A DNA stretch of 6,586 bases from Prosthecobacter debontii (GTDB lineage Bacteria; Verrucomicrobiota; Verrucomicrobiia; Verrucomicrobiales; Akkermansiaceae). This document shows, piece after piece, positions 1 to 5,635 of this stretch; positions within the stretch are counted from its first letter, which is position 1; each line of letters starts with the position of its first letter. The stretch covers positions 1-6,586 of the forward strand of contig CAMCYT010000142.1 of the NCBI GenBank assembly GCA_945885485.1. Reading direction: 5' to 3'. The notes beneath the pieces are model-generated. The model ran no database searches, had not been told where the DNA came from, and saw only the letters and a list, made by a program, of their open reading frames with translations. The position numbers and the translations under genes were made by a program.

Positions 1-1
1 A

Positions 2-358
2 GCAGTTATGCTCAACGAACAGGGCTATGTTGCCGAGTGCACGGGAGATAATCTTTTCATCATCAAGAACGGTGAGTTGATCAGCCCATTGATTTCGGAT
101 GGTGCGCTCGACGGAATCACTCGCTCGGTGATTTTGGAAATCGCTCATAAGATCGGCGTGAAAGTCGTGGAGCGTTCGATGACTCGCTATGATATTTTTA
201 TTGCAGATGAGTGTTTCTTAACCGGAACAGCGGCGGAAGTGATTCCTGTGGTATCGTTGGATCGACGCGTGATAGGCGACGGCAAGCCGGGTTCATTGAC
301 GAAAAAGTTTCTCGCTGAGTTTCATGAGCTTGCCAACAACACAGGAACTCCTTTTTGA
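2..358 (+). CDS. ilvE: Branched-chain amino acid aminotransferase, C-terminal part (5' end outside window)
   Basis: C-terminal 118 or so residues of a PLP-dependent fold-type IV aminotransferase, which interconverts Leu, Ile and Val with their 2-oxo acids in the cytoplasm. The frame is open from base 2, two codons before the first ATG, so that ATG is internal. Visible family motifs are GYVAECTGDN (the Glu normally faces the PLP ring nitrogen), DGITR (phosphate-binding turn) and FLTGTAAEVIPV (second phosphate-binding loop and substrate pocket), followed by the usual IGDGKPGSLTKK and a short helix at the end. The catalytic lysine lies upstream, outside the window. D-amino-acid aminotransferase and aminodeoxychorismate lyase share the fold, but the TGTAAEV block fits IlvE best. 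It ends at TGA 356-358, 25 bases before mcsA in the same direction, so it probably shares a transcript with the proteolysis genes although the pathways are unrelated. Confidence 0.88.
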   Translation, partial: AVMLNEQGYVAECTGDNLFIIKNGELISPLISDGALDGITRSVILEIAHKIGVKVVERSMTRYDIFIADECFLTGTAAEVIPVVSLDRRVIGDGKPGSLTKKFLAEFHELANNTGTPF

Positions 359-383
359 TGATAGATATTGGAATCGATAAACC

Positions 384-902
384 ATGAAGTGTGATTACTG
401 CGATAAAAAGGCGACGGTGTTTCTCACCCAACTCGCGGAAGGGCAGATGAAAAAAGTCTGTCTCTGTGATAGTTGTGCCAAAGAGCGCGGTGTCACGGAT
501 CCGACCGGGTTTTCCATGGCGGAAATGTTGTCGGGTGGCTTTCAAAAAGCTATGACGGGAGTCGTGTCGACTCCAAGTGCGGTCAAGCCGATTGGCTCTG
601 CAAGGAGTTGCTCCCAATGCGGATTTTCAATGGAGGATTTTCAAAAAGTCCGGCGTTTTGGTTGTGCGAATTGTTACAAGGTATTTTCGAACGAGTTATT
701 GCCGATGCTCAGAGGTATGCATAAAGGTGCGAGCCATATTGGAAAAGTCCCAGCAGGCTTGATTGAGACACATTACAGGATCCAGAGGATTGAAGAACTT
801 CAGGAAAAACTTGAGCAAGCCATCGCATCGGAGAGTTATGAAGAAGCGGCTGAGCTTCGTGATGAGATCCGGAAATTAGATGAAACGGGGGTGAGTAAAT
901 GA
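384..902 (+). CDS. mcsA: McsA, zinc-finger and UVR-motif activator of the McsB arginine kinase
   Basis: 172 residues. In Bacillus, McsA binds and activates the arginine kinase McsB and helps pass substrates to ClpC; the same cytoplasmic role is inferred here. Two CxxC zinc-binding groups are seen: C3/C6 with C28/C31 (an extra Cys at 26), and C76/C79 with C94/C97. The segment between them, about 40-72, is low in structure. The C-terminus (about 131-167) is a charged helix pair carrying a UVR motif, SYEEAAELRDEIRKL, like the one in UvrB/UvrC. Length and domain order match the family. The start ATG has no clear Shine-Dalgarno sequence, but the first CxxC begins at residue 3, which fixes it closely. 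The stop TGA overlaps the mcsB start in an ATGA at 899-902, suggesting coupled translation of the two partners. UVR-only proteins exist, but the gene order supports McsA. Confidence 0.92.
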   Translation: MKCDYCDKKATVFLTQLAEGQMKKVCLCDSCAKERGVTDPTGFSMAEMLSGGFQKAMTGVVSTPSAVKPIGSARSCSQCGFSMEDFQKVRRFGCANCYKVFSNELLPMLRGMHKGASHIGKVPAGLIETHYRIQRIEELQEKLEQAIASESYEEAAELRDEIRKLDETGVSK

Positions 903-2020
903 TGCGGTTTACCACATTGTTGAAGCATCCTGCTGACTGGATGATAGGCTCGGACGATACACTAAGTGCAGTAATTACCTCGCGGATTCGCCTTGCGAGA
1001 AACCTGCGCGGGCATCCATTTCCGGGTTGGGCGAAAAAAACCGAGCGTGCAGAGATTTTGGATATTATTCGCCCGGCGGTGGAAGATTTGCCACCGATGA
1101 AAGATGGCTTTTCACGTGAGCTCGGTGAATTAAGCTCGTTGCAAAAACAGGTCTTGGTAGAGCGTCATTTGATCTCGCGAGAACATGCGGCACGGACCGA
1201 TGGTTCGTGTGCGGTGATAGAACGCAGACAAAGTTTTTCAATCATGCTCAATGAAGAGGATCATTTGCGGATGCAATCGATACGCCCAGGCCTGCGTCTC
1301 AGAGAAGCTTACGAATCACTGAACGATCTGGACAGCCAACTGGAGCAAAAACTCGAATACGCGTTTGATTCCCAACTTGGATATCTCACGACATGTCCGA
1401 CAAATCTAGGGACAGGCATGCGCGCATCCGCAATGTTACACCTACCGGCATTAGTGTTGAGCGATCAGATCGGTCAGGTCCTGCAAGCAGTGAACAAGAT
1501 TGGTCTGGCCGTGCGTGGCTTGTATGGTGAGGGGACTGAATCGCTCGGAAATCTTTATCAAATTTCAAATCAATCGACATTGGGTGAAAGTGAAGAAGCG
1601 ATTATCAGTCGCTTGGAGCGGGTGATTTCACAGGTCGCAAGCCACGAGCAAAACGCACGCGAGAAGCTCATGGAAGATGATCCGGATATGGTGGCGGACA
1701 AGATCGGCCGTGCCTACGGGGTTTTACGACATGCTTATCTCATCGATTCCAAAGAGGCGCTCAACCACCTTTCCTTGCTGCGGCTTGGCGGAAATCTTGG
1801 ATTTTTTCCAAAACAAACCGTGAATCTGTGCGACTCTTTACTAATGGACATCCAACAAGCGCACTTGCAGCTTCACGCGGGGATGAAGCTTTCCCCGGAA
1901 CATCGCGATTCGATTCGTGCAGAAATTTTACGCTCTCGTTTGCAATCCTTAAATTCTCCAGATAACTTTTCATCAAATCATAAAACCCTCCGTCCTAATG
2001 AAGGAGATAACCTAGATTAA
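899..2020 (+). CDS. mcsB: McsB, protein arginine kinase (guanido phosphotransferase family)
   Basis: 373 residues, against roughly 360 in Bacillus. McsB transfers the ATP gamma-phosphate to arginine side chains of proteins; phosphoarginine then serves as a degradation tag for ClpC-ClpP. Seen in order: the nucleotide-binding SRIRLARN (28-35), ISREHA (92-97), NEEDHLRMQ (118-126, catalytic acidic loop), the active-site block TTCPTNLGTGMRAS with Cys166, RGLYGEGTES (206-215), ISNQ (222-225), and RDSIRA (336-341), which fits the RDxxRA motif used for allosteric phosphoarginine binding. All parts expected of an active kinase are present. A tail of about 25 residues follows the last helix and ends KTLRPNEGDNLD. 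ATG codons lie at both 899 and 902; GGTGA at 890-894 could serve as a short ribosome site for either. The gene overlaps mcsA by 4 bases and stops 3 bases before clpC in the same reading frame. Confidence 0.96.
   Translation: MMRFTTLLKHPADWMIGSDDTLSAVITSRIRLARNLRGHPFPGWAKKTERAEILDIIRPAVEDLPPMKDGFSRELGELSSLQKQVLVERHLISREHAARTDGSCAVIERRQSFSIMLNEEDHLRMQSIRPGLRLREAYESLNDLDSQLEQKLEYAFDSQLGYLTTCPTNLGTGMRASAMLHLPALVLSDQIGQVLQAVNKIGLAVRGLYGEGTESLGNLYQISNQSTLGESEEAIISRLERVISQVASHEQNAREKLMEDDPDMVADKIGRAYGVLRHAYLIDSKEALNHLSLLRLGGNLGFFPKQTVNLCDSLLMDIQQAHLQLHAGMKLSPEHRDSIRAEILRSRLQSLNSPDNFSSNHKTLRPNEGDNLD
2001..2006 (+). promoter_or_regulatory. AAGGAG, Shine-Dalgarno-like site before clpC, unusually distant
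   Basis: A good match to the anti-Shine-Dalgarno complement lies inside the last codons of mcsB, but 17 bases separate it from the clpC ATG at 2024, where 5-9 is usual. No closer purine-rich site is present. It may still recruit ribosomes, with clpC translation mainly coupled to termination of mcsB 3 bases upstream. It could also be a chance result of the codons for Asn-Glu-Gly-Asp. Confidence 0.3.
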
Positions 2021-2023
2021 ATC

Positions 2024-4582
2024 ATGAATAATTTTACTCCTAGAGCACAACAAGTCCTTGCCTTGGCACGGAAAGAAGCAGATCGTTTCAATCACGCATA
2101 CGTCGGCACCGAGCATTTGCTTCTGGGTCTGATCAAGCTCGGACAGGGTGTTGCGGTCAATGTGCTTGAACGTATGGGTCTTGAACTCGATGCCGTGCGG
2201 ATCGAGGTTGAAAAGGAAGTTGGTTCAGGTCCTCCGCAGAAAAGCCCGGGTAATATTCCTTATACTCCACGGGTGAAAAAAGTTTTGGCCTTGGCTAATA
2301 AAGAAGCAAAAGCACTCAATCATTCATACGTTGGAACCGAGCATCTTCTGTTAGGTTTGCTCCGCGAAGGAGAAGGTGTCGCCGCACGTGTTTTGAAACG
2401 CCTCGATGTCGATATCCAACGTACGCGCAACGAGATTCTGGCAGAGATCGATCCTAATTTCTCACCCGAGGACATGGATGACGATGATGACGAAGATGAT
2501 GATGATGACATGGGCGTCTTCGAAGATGAGGGTGCAAACCAACCCGAGGCTAGCTCGCAAGAATCGAGCGAAGCAAAAACCAAGACCCCGGCGCTTAAAG
2601 CTTTCGGTCGTGATCTTACTAAGCTCGCGCAAGAAGGCGGTCTTGATCCGGTGATCGGTCGTGAATCTGAGATCGAACGCGTAATTCAAATTCTCTGCCG
2701 CCGGACAAAAAACAACCCAGTTCTAATTGGTGAAGCGGGTGTCGGTAAAACCGCGATTGTCGAAGGCCTTGCCCAAGAAATCGTGACAGGCAATGTTCCT
2801 GAATTGCTGCGTGATAAGAAAGTGATCACTCTGGACCTCGCTCTTATGGTCGCTGGAACCAAATACCGCGGTCAATTTGAAGAGCGCATCAAAGCGGTCA
2901 TGGATGAGATCCGCAAAGTGAAGAACGTTATTTTGTTCATCGATGAGCTTCACACGATCGTCGGAGCAGGCTCCGCTGAAGGCGCGATGGATGCTTCTAA
3001 CATCATCAAACCCGCACTCAGCCGTTCTGAGTTGCAGTGCGTTGGTGCGACCACGCTCAATGAGTATCGCAAATACATCGAAAAGGACTCCGCACTGGAA
3101 CGTCGTTTCCAACAAGTGAAAGTCGATGAACCATCGGTGAATGATGCGATCCTGATCTTACAAGGGTTACGCGACAAATATGAAACTCACCACAAAGCAA
3201 GTTACACCCAAGCGGCGATTGAAGCTTCGGTGAAACTGACCTCGCGCTACCTGACTGCACGTTTCCTACCTGATAAAGCGATCGATGTGTTGGACGAAGC
3301 TGGTGCAAGAGCACGGATCGGCACCATGACCCGTCCGCCATCGATCAAAGAAGCGGAGAAGAAGATTGAGGAAATCAATAAGCTCAAAGTCGCGGCAATT
3401 GCTGAACAAGATTTTGAAAAAGCAGCTGCACTGCGCGACGATGAGAAGAACGCGAAAAAGGCACTTGAGGATACGCTGAAAGACTGGCGTGCATCGTCAG
3501 AGGAGAAAATCGTCATCGTGGATGATGAAGACATTATGGCGGTTGTTTCCAAATGGACAGGCGTTCCATTGAAACGCATGGAGCAGAAGGAGACCGAGAA
3601 GCTGCTCAAGATGGAGGAAGAATTGAAAAGCAGCGTGATCGGCCAAGACGAAGCGGTGATTGCAATTTCCAAAGCGCTGCGTCGCTCACGTGCGGACCTG
3701 AAAGATCCGAAGCGTCCGATCGGTTCTTTCCTTTTCCTAGGCCCAACTGGCGTTGGTAAAACTTATCTCGCGAGAAATCTTGCGGAATTCATGTTCGGCG
3801 ACAAAGAAGCGCTGATCCAAATCGACATGTCAGAATACATGGAGAAATTCACCGCATCGCGTTTGATTGGATCTCCTCCGGGTTACGTCGGTTACGAAGA
3901 AGGCGGTCAGCTTTCCGAGGCTGTGCGCCGTCGTCCATACTCGGTGGTGTTGTTCGACGAGGTCGAGAAAGCTCATCCGGATGTGATGAATCTTTTGCTG
4001 CAAATTTTAGAAGACGGAACTGTCACGGATTCGTTGGGACGGAAAATCGATTTCCGCAACACGATCATCATCATGACCTCTAACGTCGGAGCATCGTCTA
4101 TCAAGCGTCAGACCACGCTTGGATTCGGTGCGATGAATGCGGATCAAGCTGACTTTGAAGGGATGAAGGAAAAGATTCTCGAGGAATCGAAACGCTATTT
4201 CAAGCCTGAGTTTCTGAACCGTTTGGACGATCTCGTGGTGTTCCACATGTTGGAAAAAGTGGATCTCAATCAGATCGTCGATCTGGAGGTTTCCAAGTTG
4301 GTTGCTCGTTTGATGGACAAAGATATCGAAATGACACTTGCCGAAGATGCGAGAGAGTTGCTTAGCGAGAAAGGATTTGATCCGAATTACGGAGCTCGTC
4401 CGATGCGACGTGCCGTGGAGCGTTACCTCGAAGATCCGTTGGCCGAAGCCTTGCTGCGTGGCACGGTGAAAACCGGCGATAAAGTCCGCGTCACTCGTAA
4501 AGAAGGCACGGAGGAATTGATTTTCGATACATCTAACAAGGACGGTCCTGGAAAAGACGCTAAAAAAGTCAAAGCCAAGTAA
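2024..4582 (+). CDS. clpC: ClpC, double AAA+ ATP-dependent protein unfoldase of the Clp protease
   Basis: 852 residues, versus about 810 in Bacillus. ClpC forms hexamers that unfold tagged proteins and thread them into ClpP. Two N-terminal Clp repeats (about 2-65 and 78-142) each carry GTEHLLLGL, with Glu30 and Glu106 at the positions of the phosphoarginine-pocket glutamates of Bacillus ClpC. An acidic linker (150-170) follows. AAA1 has Walker A GEAGVGKT (236-243), pore motif KYRG (280-283), Walker B ILFIDE (303-308) and Arg360/Arg361. The middle coiled coil (about 440-495) holds a UVR motif, DFEKAAALRDDEK. AAA2 has GPTGVGKT (573-580), pore GYVGYEEGG (620-628), Walker B VVLFDE (641-646), LGF (699-701) in the ClpP-docking loop, and sensor 2 GARP (790-793). 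The UVR-bearing middle domain and mcsAB linkage separate it from ClpA and ClpB. The Lys-rich C-terminal tail is extra. The start is fixed by MNNFTPRAQQ, the usual N-terminus. Confidence 0.98.
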   Translation: MNNFTPRAQQVLALARKEADRFNHAYVGTEHLLLGLIKLGQGVAVNVLERMGLELDAVRIEVEKEVGSGPPQKSPGNIPYTPRVKKVLALANKEAKALNHSYVGTEHLLLGLLREGEGVAARVLKRLDVDIQRTRNEILAEIDPNFSPEDMDDDDDEDDDDDMGVFEDEGANQPEASSQESSEAKTKTPALKAFGRDLTKLAQEGGLDPVIGRESEIERVIQILCRRTKNNPVLIGEAGVGKTAIVEGLAQEIVTGNVPELLRDKKVITLDLALMVAGTKYRGQFEERIKAVMDEIRKVKNVILFIDELHTIVGAGSAEGAMDASNIIKPALSRSELQCVGATTLNEYRKYIEKDSALERRFQQVKVDEPSVNDAILILQGLRDKYETHHKASYTQAAIEASVKLTSRYLTARFLPDKAIDVLDEAGARARIGTMTRPPSIKEAEKKIEEINKLKVAAIAEQDFEKAAALRDDEKNAKKALEDTLKDWRASSEEKIVIVDDEDIMAVVSKWTGVPLKRMEQKETEKLLKMEEELKSSVIGQDEAVIAISKALRRSRADLKDPKRPIGSFLFLGPTGVGKTYLARNLAEFMFGDKEALIQIDMSEYMEKFTASRLIGSPPGYVGYEEGGQLSEAVRRRPYSVVLFDEVEKAHPDVMNLLLQILEDGTVTDSLGRKIDFRNTIIIMTSNVGASSIKRQTTLGFGAMNADQADFEGMKEKILEESKRYFKPEFLNRLDDLVVFHMLEKVDLNQIVDLEVSKLVARLMDKDIEMTLAEDARELLSEKGFDPNYGARPMRRAVERYLEDPLAEALLRGTVKTGDKVRVTRKEGTEELIFDTSNKDGPGKDAKKVKAK
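2477..2509 (+). repeat. In-frame GAT/GAC/GAA trinucleotide run encoding the Asp-rich ClpC linker
   Basis: Eleven consecutive GA-N codons (seven GAT, three GAC, one GAA) encode residues 152-162, ten Asp and one Glu, between the N-domain and AAA1 of ClpC. The longest pure stretch is four GAT codons (2495-2506). Such a run can change length by slippage without breaking the frame. The codon mixture suggests it is kept for the acidic protein sequence and is not a fresh expansion. Confidence 0.75.
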
Positions 4583-4584
4583 TC

Positions 4585-4932
4585 ATGGAGAAGCATTGTT
4601 TCACTGCGAATGCAGATTATGAGGAAAACAACACCCAAGCGATCCGACTCGATGCCGGCCAAGAAGTGACGAGTGGCCCCGCCGATAAAACGTGGCCCGG
4701 CTGGATTTGGGCGACTGATTCATCAGGGCGAAATGGTTATGTGCCCGCGGAGTTGCTCGAACCTCTGGGTGAAGACCGCTGGGCGGCGATGAAACCTTTT
4801 GATCCGACTGTTTTGAAGATCACGCGTGGTGACAAACTCACTTCACTCCAACAAATTCACGGTTGGCATTGGTGTGAGAATGAGGCGAGCGCGCAGGGAT
4901 GGGTCGCGGGGTATTTGCTCAGACCCGTATAG
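4585..4932 (+). CDS. Small tandem-SH3-like protein following clpC
   Basis: 115 residues made of two SH3-like halves, about 4-61 and 67-115. The ends of the halves align without gaps (39-61 with 93-115) and share eight residues: GW.W, then G.V, then LL and P, typical of the last strands of SH3 folds. There is no signal peptide or membrane segment, so it is probably cytoplasmic, unlike the exported bacterial SH3b proteins that bind cell wall. No catalytic motif is seen. The start lies 2 bases after the clpC stop and the direction is the same, so it is almost certainly cotranscribed and likely translated by ribosomes finishing clpC; no Shine-Dalgarno site is seen. A function with ClpC or its substrates is suggested only by position. 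I do not recognise a named gene. The SH3 assignment is fairly secure; the role is unknown. Confidence 0.8.
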   Translation: MEKHCFTANADYEENNTQAIRLDAGQEVTSGPADKTWPGWIWATDSSGRNGYVPAELLEPLGEDRWAAMKPFDPTVLKITRGDKLTSLQQIHGWHWCENEASAQGWVAGYLLRPV

Positions 4933-5116
4933 GTGAGCCGTGCCTCTGGCCGGCTGCATTAAGATATCAGGAAATCATGAGATTGGCCTTTGATATTGAA
5001 CTCAGCGCCATCCTTTCTTACCAAACATCTATGTCGCAATTCTCCGTCCCATCAAAAACGACGAGTCGCTTTGCGTCGCGACTTGTCGTGGAATAACTGT
5101 TAGCTAAGAAAATTTT
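4933..5116. other. Intergenic gap with a palindrome and no supported gene
   Basis: This stretch separates the clpC array from the next gene. It contains the inverted repeat at 5058-5089. An open frame crosses it (starting inside the SH3 gene and stopping at 5096), but it has no domain-like features and runs through the palindrome. I found no promoter with two good hexamers; TTGATA at 4990-4995 has no matching -10 element at 16-18 bases. Confidence 0.6.
5058..5089 (-). terminator. 12-bp inverted repeat; terminator-like when read leftward, or a REP-like palindrome
   Basis: Left arm ACGACGAGTCGC (5058-5069), loop TTTGCGTC, right arm GCGACTTGTCGT (5078-5089). All twelve positions pair, eleven as Watson-Crick and one as a G-U or A-C wobble depending on the strand read. 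The bases left of it are AAAA, continuous with the arm, so on the minus strand the stem is followed by TTTTTGAT, as in an intrinsic terminator. On the plus strand it is followed by GGAATAACTG with no T-tract. It may stop antisense transcription coming from the minus-strand gene on the right, protect the 3' end of the clpC transcript, or be one copy of a dispersed repeat. The hairpin is certain; the function is not. Confidence 0.5.
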
Positions 5117-5578
5117 ATGCCGAGCCCTCCTCCATACTGGACACTGGCAGAATCTAGGATTGATTCTACGATGTTCTTCCGCGAGTTAGCTCGTCATTTT
5201 CCTGAAGCAACATCTCTATTTATCGAAGGATCTAGCATCGCCGAAGATATAACAAGTTTACTATCATCCCACATCCAAGAAGGACCATATCTCCCAATTC
5301 ACGGAACCTACGGTGCACTATTTGGCAAACTCAAGACACAATATTTTCGATGTGGTTTTACGATTACTCTGCTGTCAGGGCTAGAAAAACTATCCGAGAT
5401 TCACGCTGAGCCTGAAATTTGTGATCATTTAATTGTTTATCTGGGTGATGCTCTACTTCTTGAATTCTATGATTTCCCCAAGAACGAGATCTGGATTCCT
5501 GCTAAAATTAATGAAGACAGAGTTCGTGCATTTGCGGCTTCTATTGGAACAACATGCAAGATTGAATACAATGGCTAA
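5117..5578 (+). CDS. Uncharacterised 153-residue protein, A+T-rich gene
   Basis: The sequence resembles, from memory, a widespread unnamed family of about 150 residues with an N-terminal FFRELARHFPEAT.LFIEG block (20-38), a central EGPYLP (55-60), and a HAEPEICDHL helix (96-105) followed by hydrophobic strands and an EDRV..FAASIG helix (133-144). There is no signal peptide, membrane helix or obvious catalytic motif; it looks like a compact soluble alpha/beta protein. The start ATG is preceded in frame by TAA at 5105-5107, so no ATG lies upstream; Met19 is the only likely alternative. No Shine-Dalgarno site is seen. A hand count of 5161-5280 gives 49 G or C in 120 bases, clearly below the clpC and mutarotase samples (about 57-58%), and codons such as CTA, TTA and ATA are used, which suggests acquisition by transfer. 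It faces the next gene tail to tail. Function is unknown. Confidence 0.72.
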   Translation: MPSPPPYWTLAESRIDSTMFFRELARHFPEATSLFIEGSSIAEDITSLLSSHIQEGPYLPIHGTYGALFGKLKTQYFRCGFTITLLSGLEKLSEIHAEPEICDHLIVYLGDALLLEFYDFPKNEIWIPAKINEDRVRAFAASIGTTCKIEYNG

Positions 5579-5635
5579 GAAGATGCTGCTATTCAACCGC
5601 TAGTAGTCGTTCTATTTTCAATATAAGAAAAACTA
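5579..5635. other. Short gap between convergent genes
   Basis: This A+T-rich stretch lies between two stop codons. No stable hairpin or T-tract of note is seen for either gene, so how these convergent transcripts end is unclear. The better leftward terminator candidate is the inverted repeat at 5058-5089, beyond the plus-strand gene. Confidence 0.5.

Noticed and set aside
8..10. ATG at base 8 as the start of ilvE
   Set aside because: The frame is open upstream, and homologues have this Met internally, just before the GYVAECTGDN motif.
198..617. A 139-codon minus-strand open frame across the ilvE-mcsA junction
   Set aside because: Both genes on the plus strand are clearly real, and the antisense translation shows no domain.
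3247..3672. A 141-codon minus-strand open frame opposite clpC, and similar frames at 2723-3115 and 3057-3341
   Set aside because: They lie wholly opposite strongly conserved clpC coding sequence and have low-complexity Ser-rich or unrecognisable translations; they are shadows.
4990..5024. Possible promoter (TTGATA or TTGAAC with a downstream -10) before the A+T-rich gene
   Set aside because: No acceptable -10 hexamer lies at the right spacing; the best, TACCAA, matches only three of six bases.
4899..5096. A 65-codon plus-strand open frame running from the end of the SH3 gene through the gap
   Set aside because: It starts inside the SH3 gene in another frame, has no recognisable domain, and its last codons only translate the palindrome.
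5084..5110. Possible promoter TTGTCG / TAAGAA before 5117
   Set aside because: Both hexamers are poor, the spacer is 15 bases, and the start codon would be almost on top of the transcription start.
5579..5635. Bidirectional terminator between the convergent genes
   Set aside because: No stem of useful length could be paired by eye; only scattered A and T runs are present.
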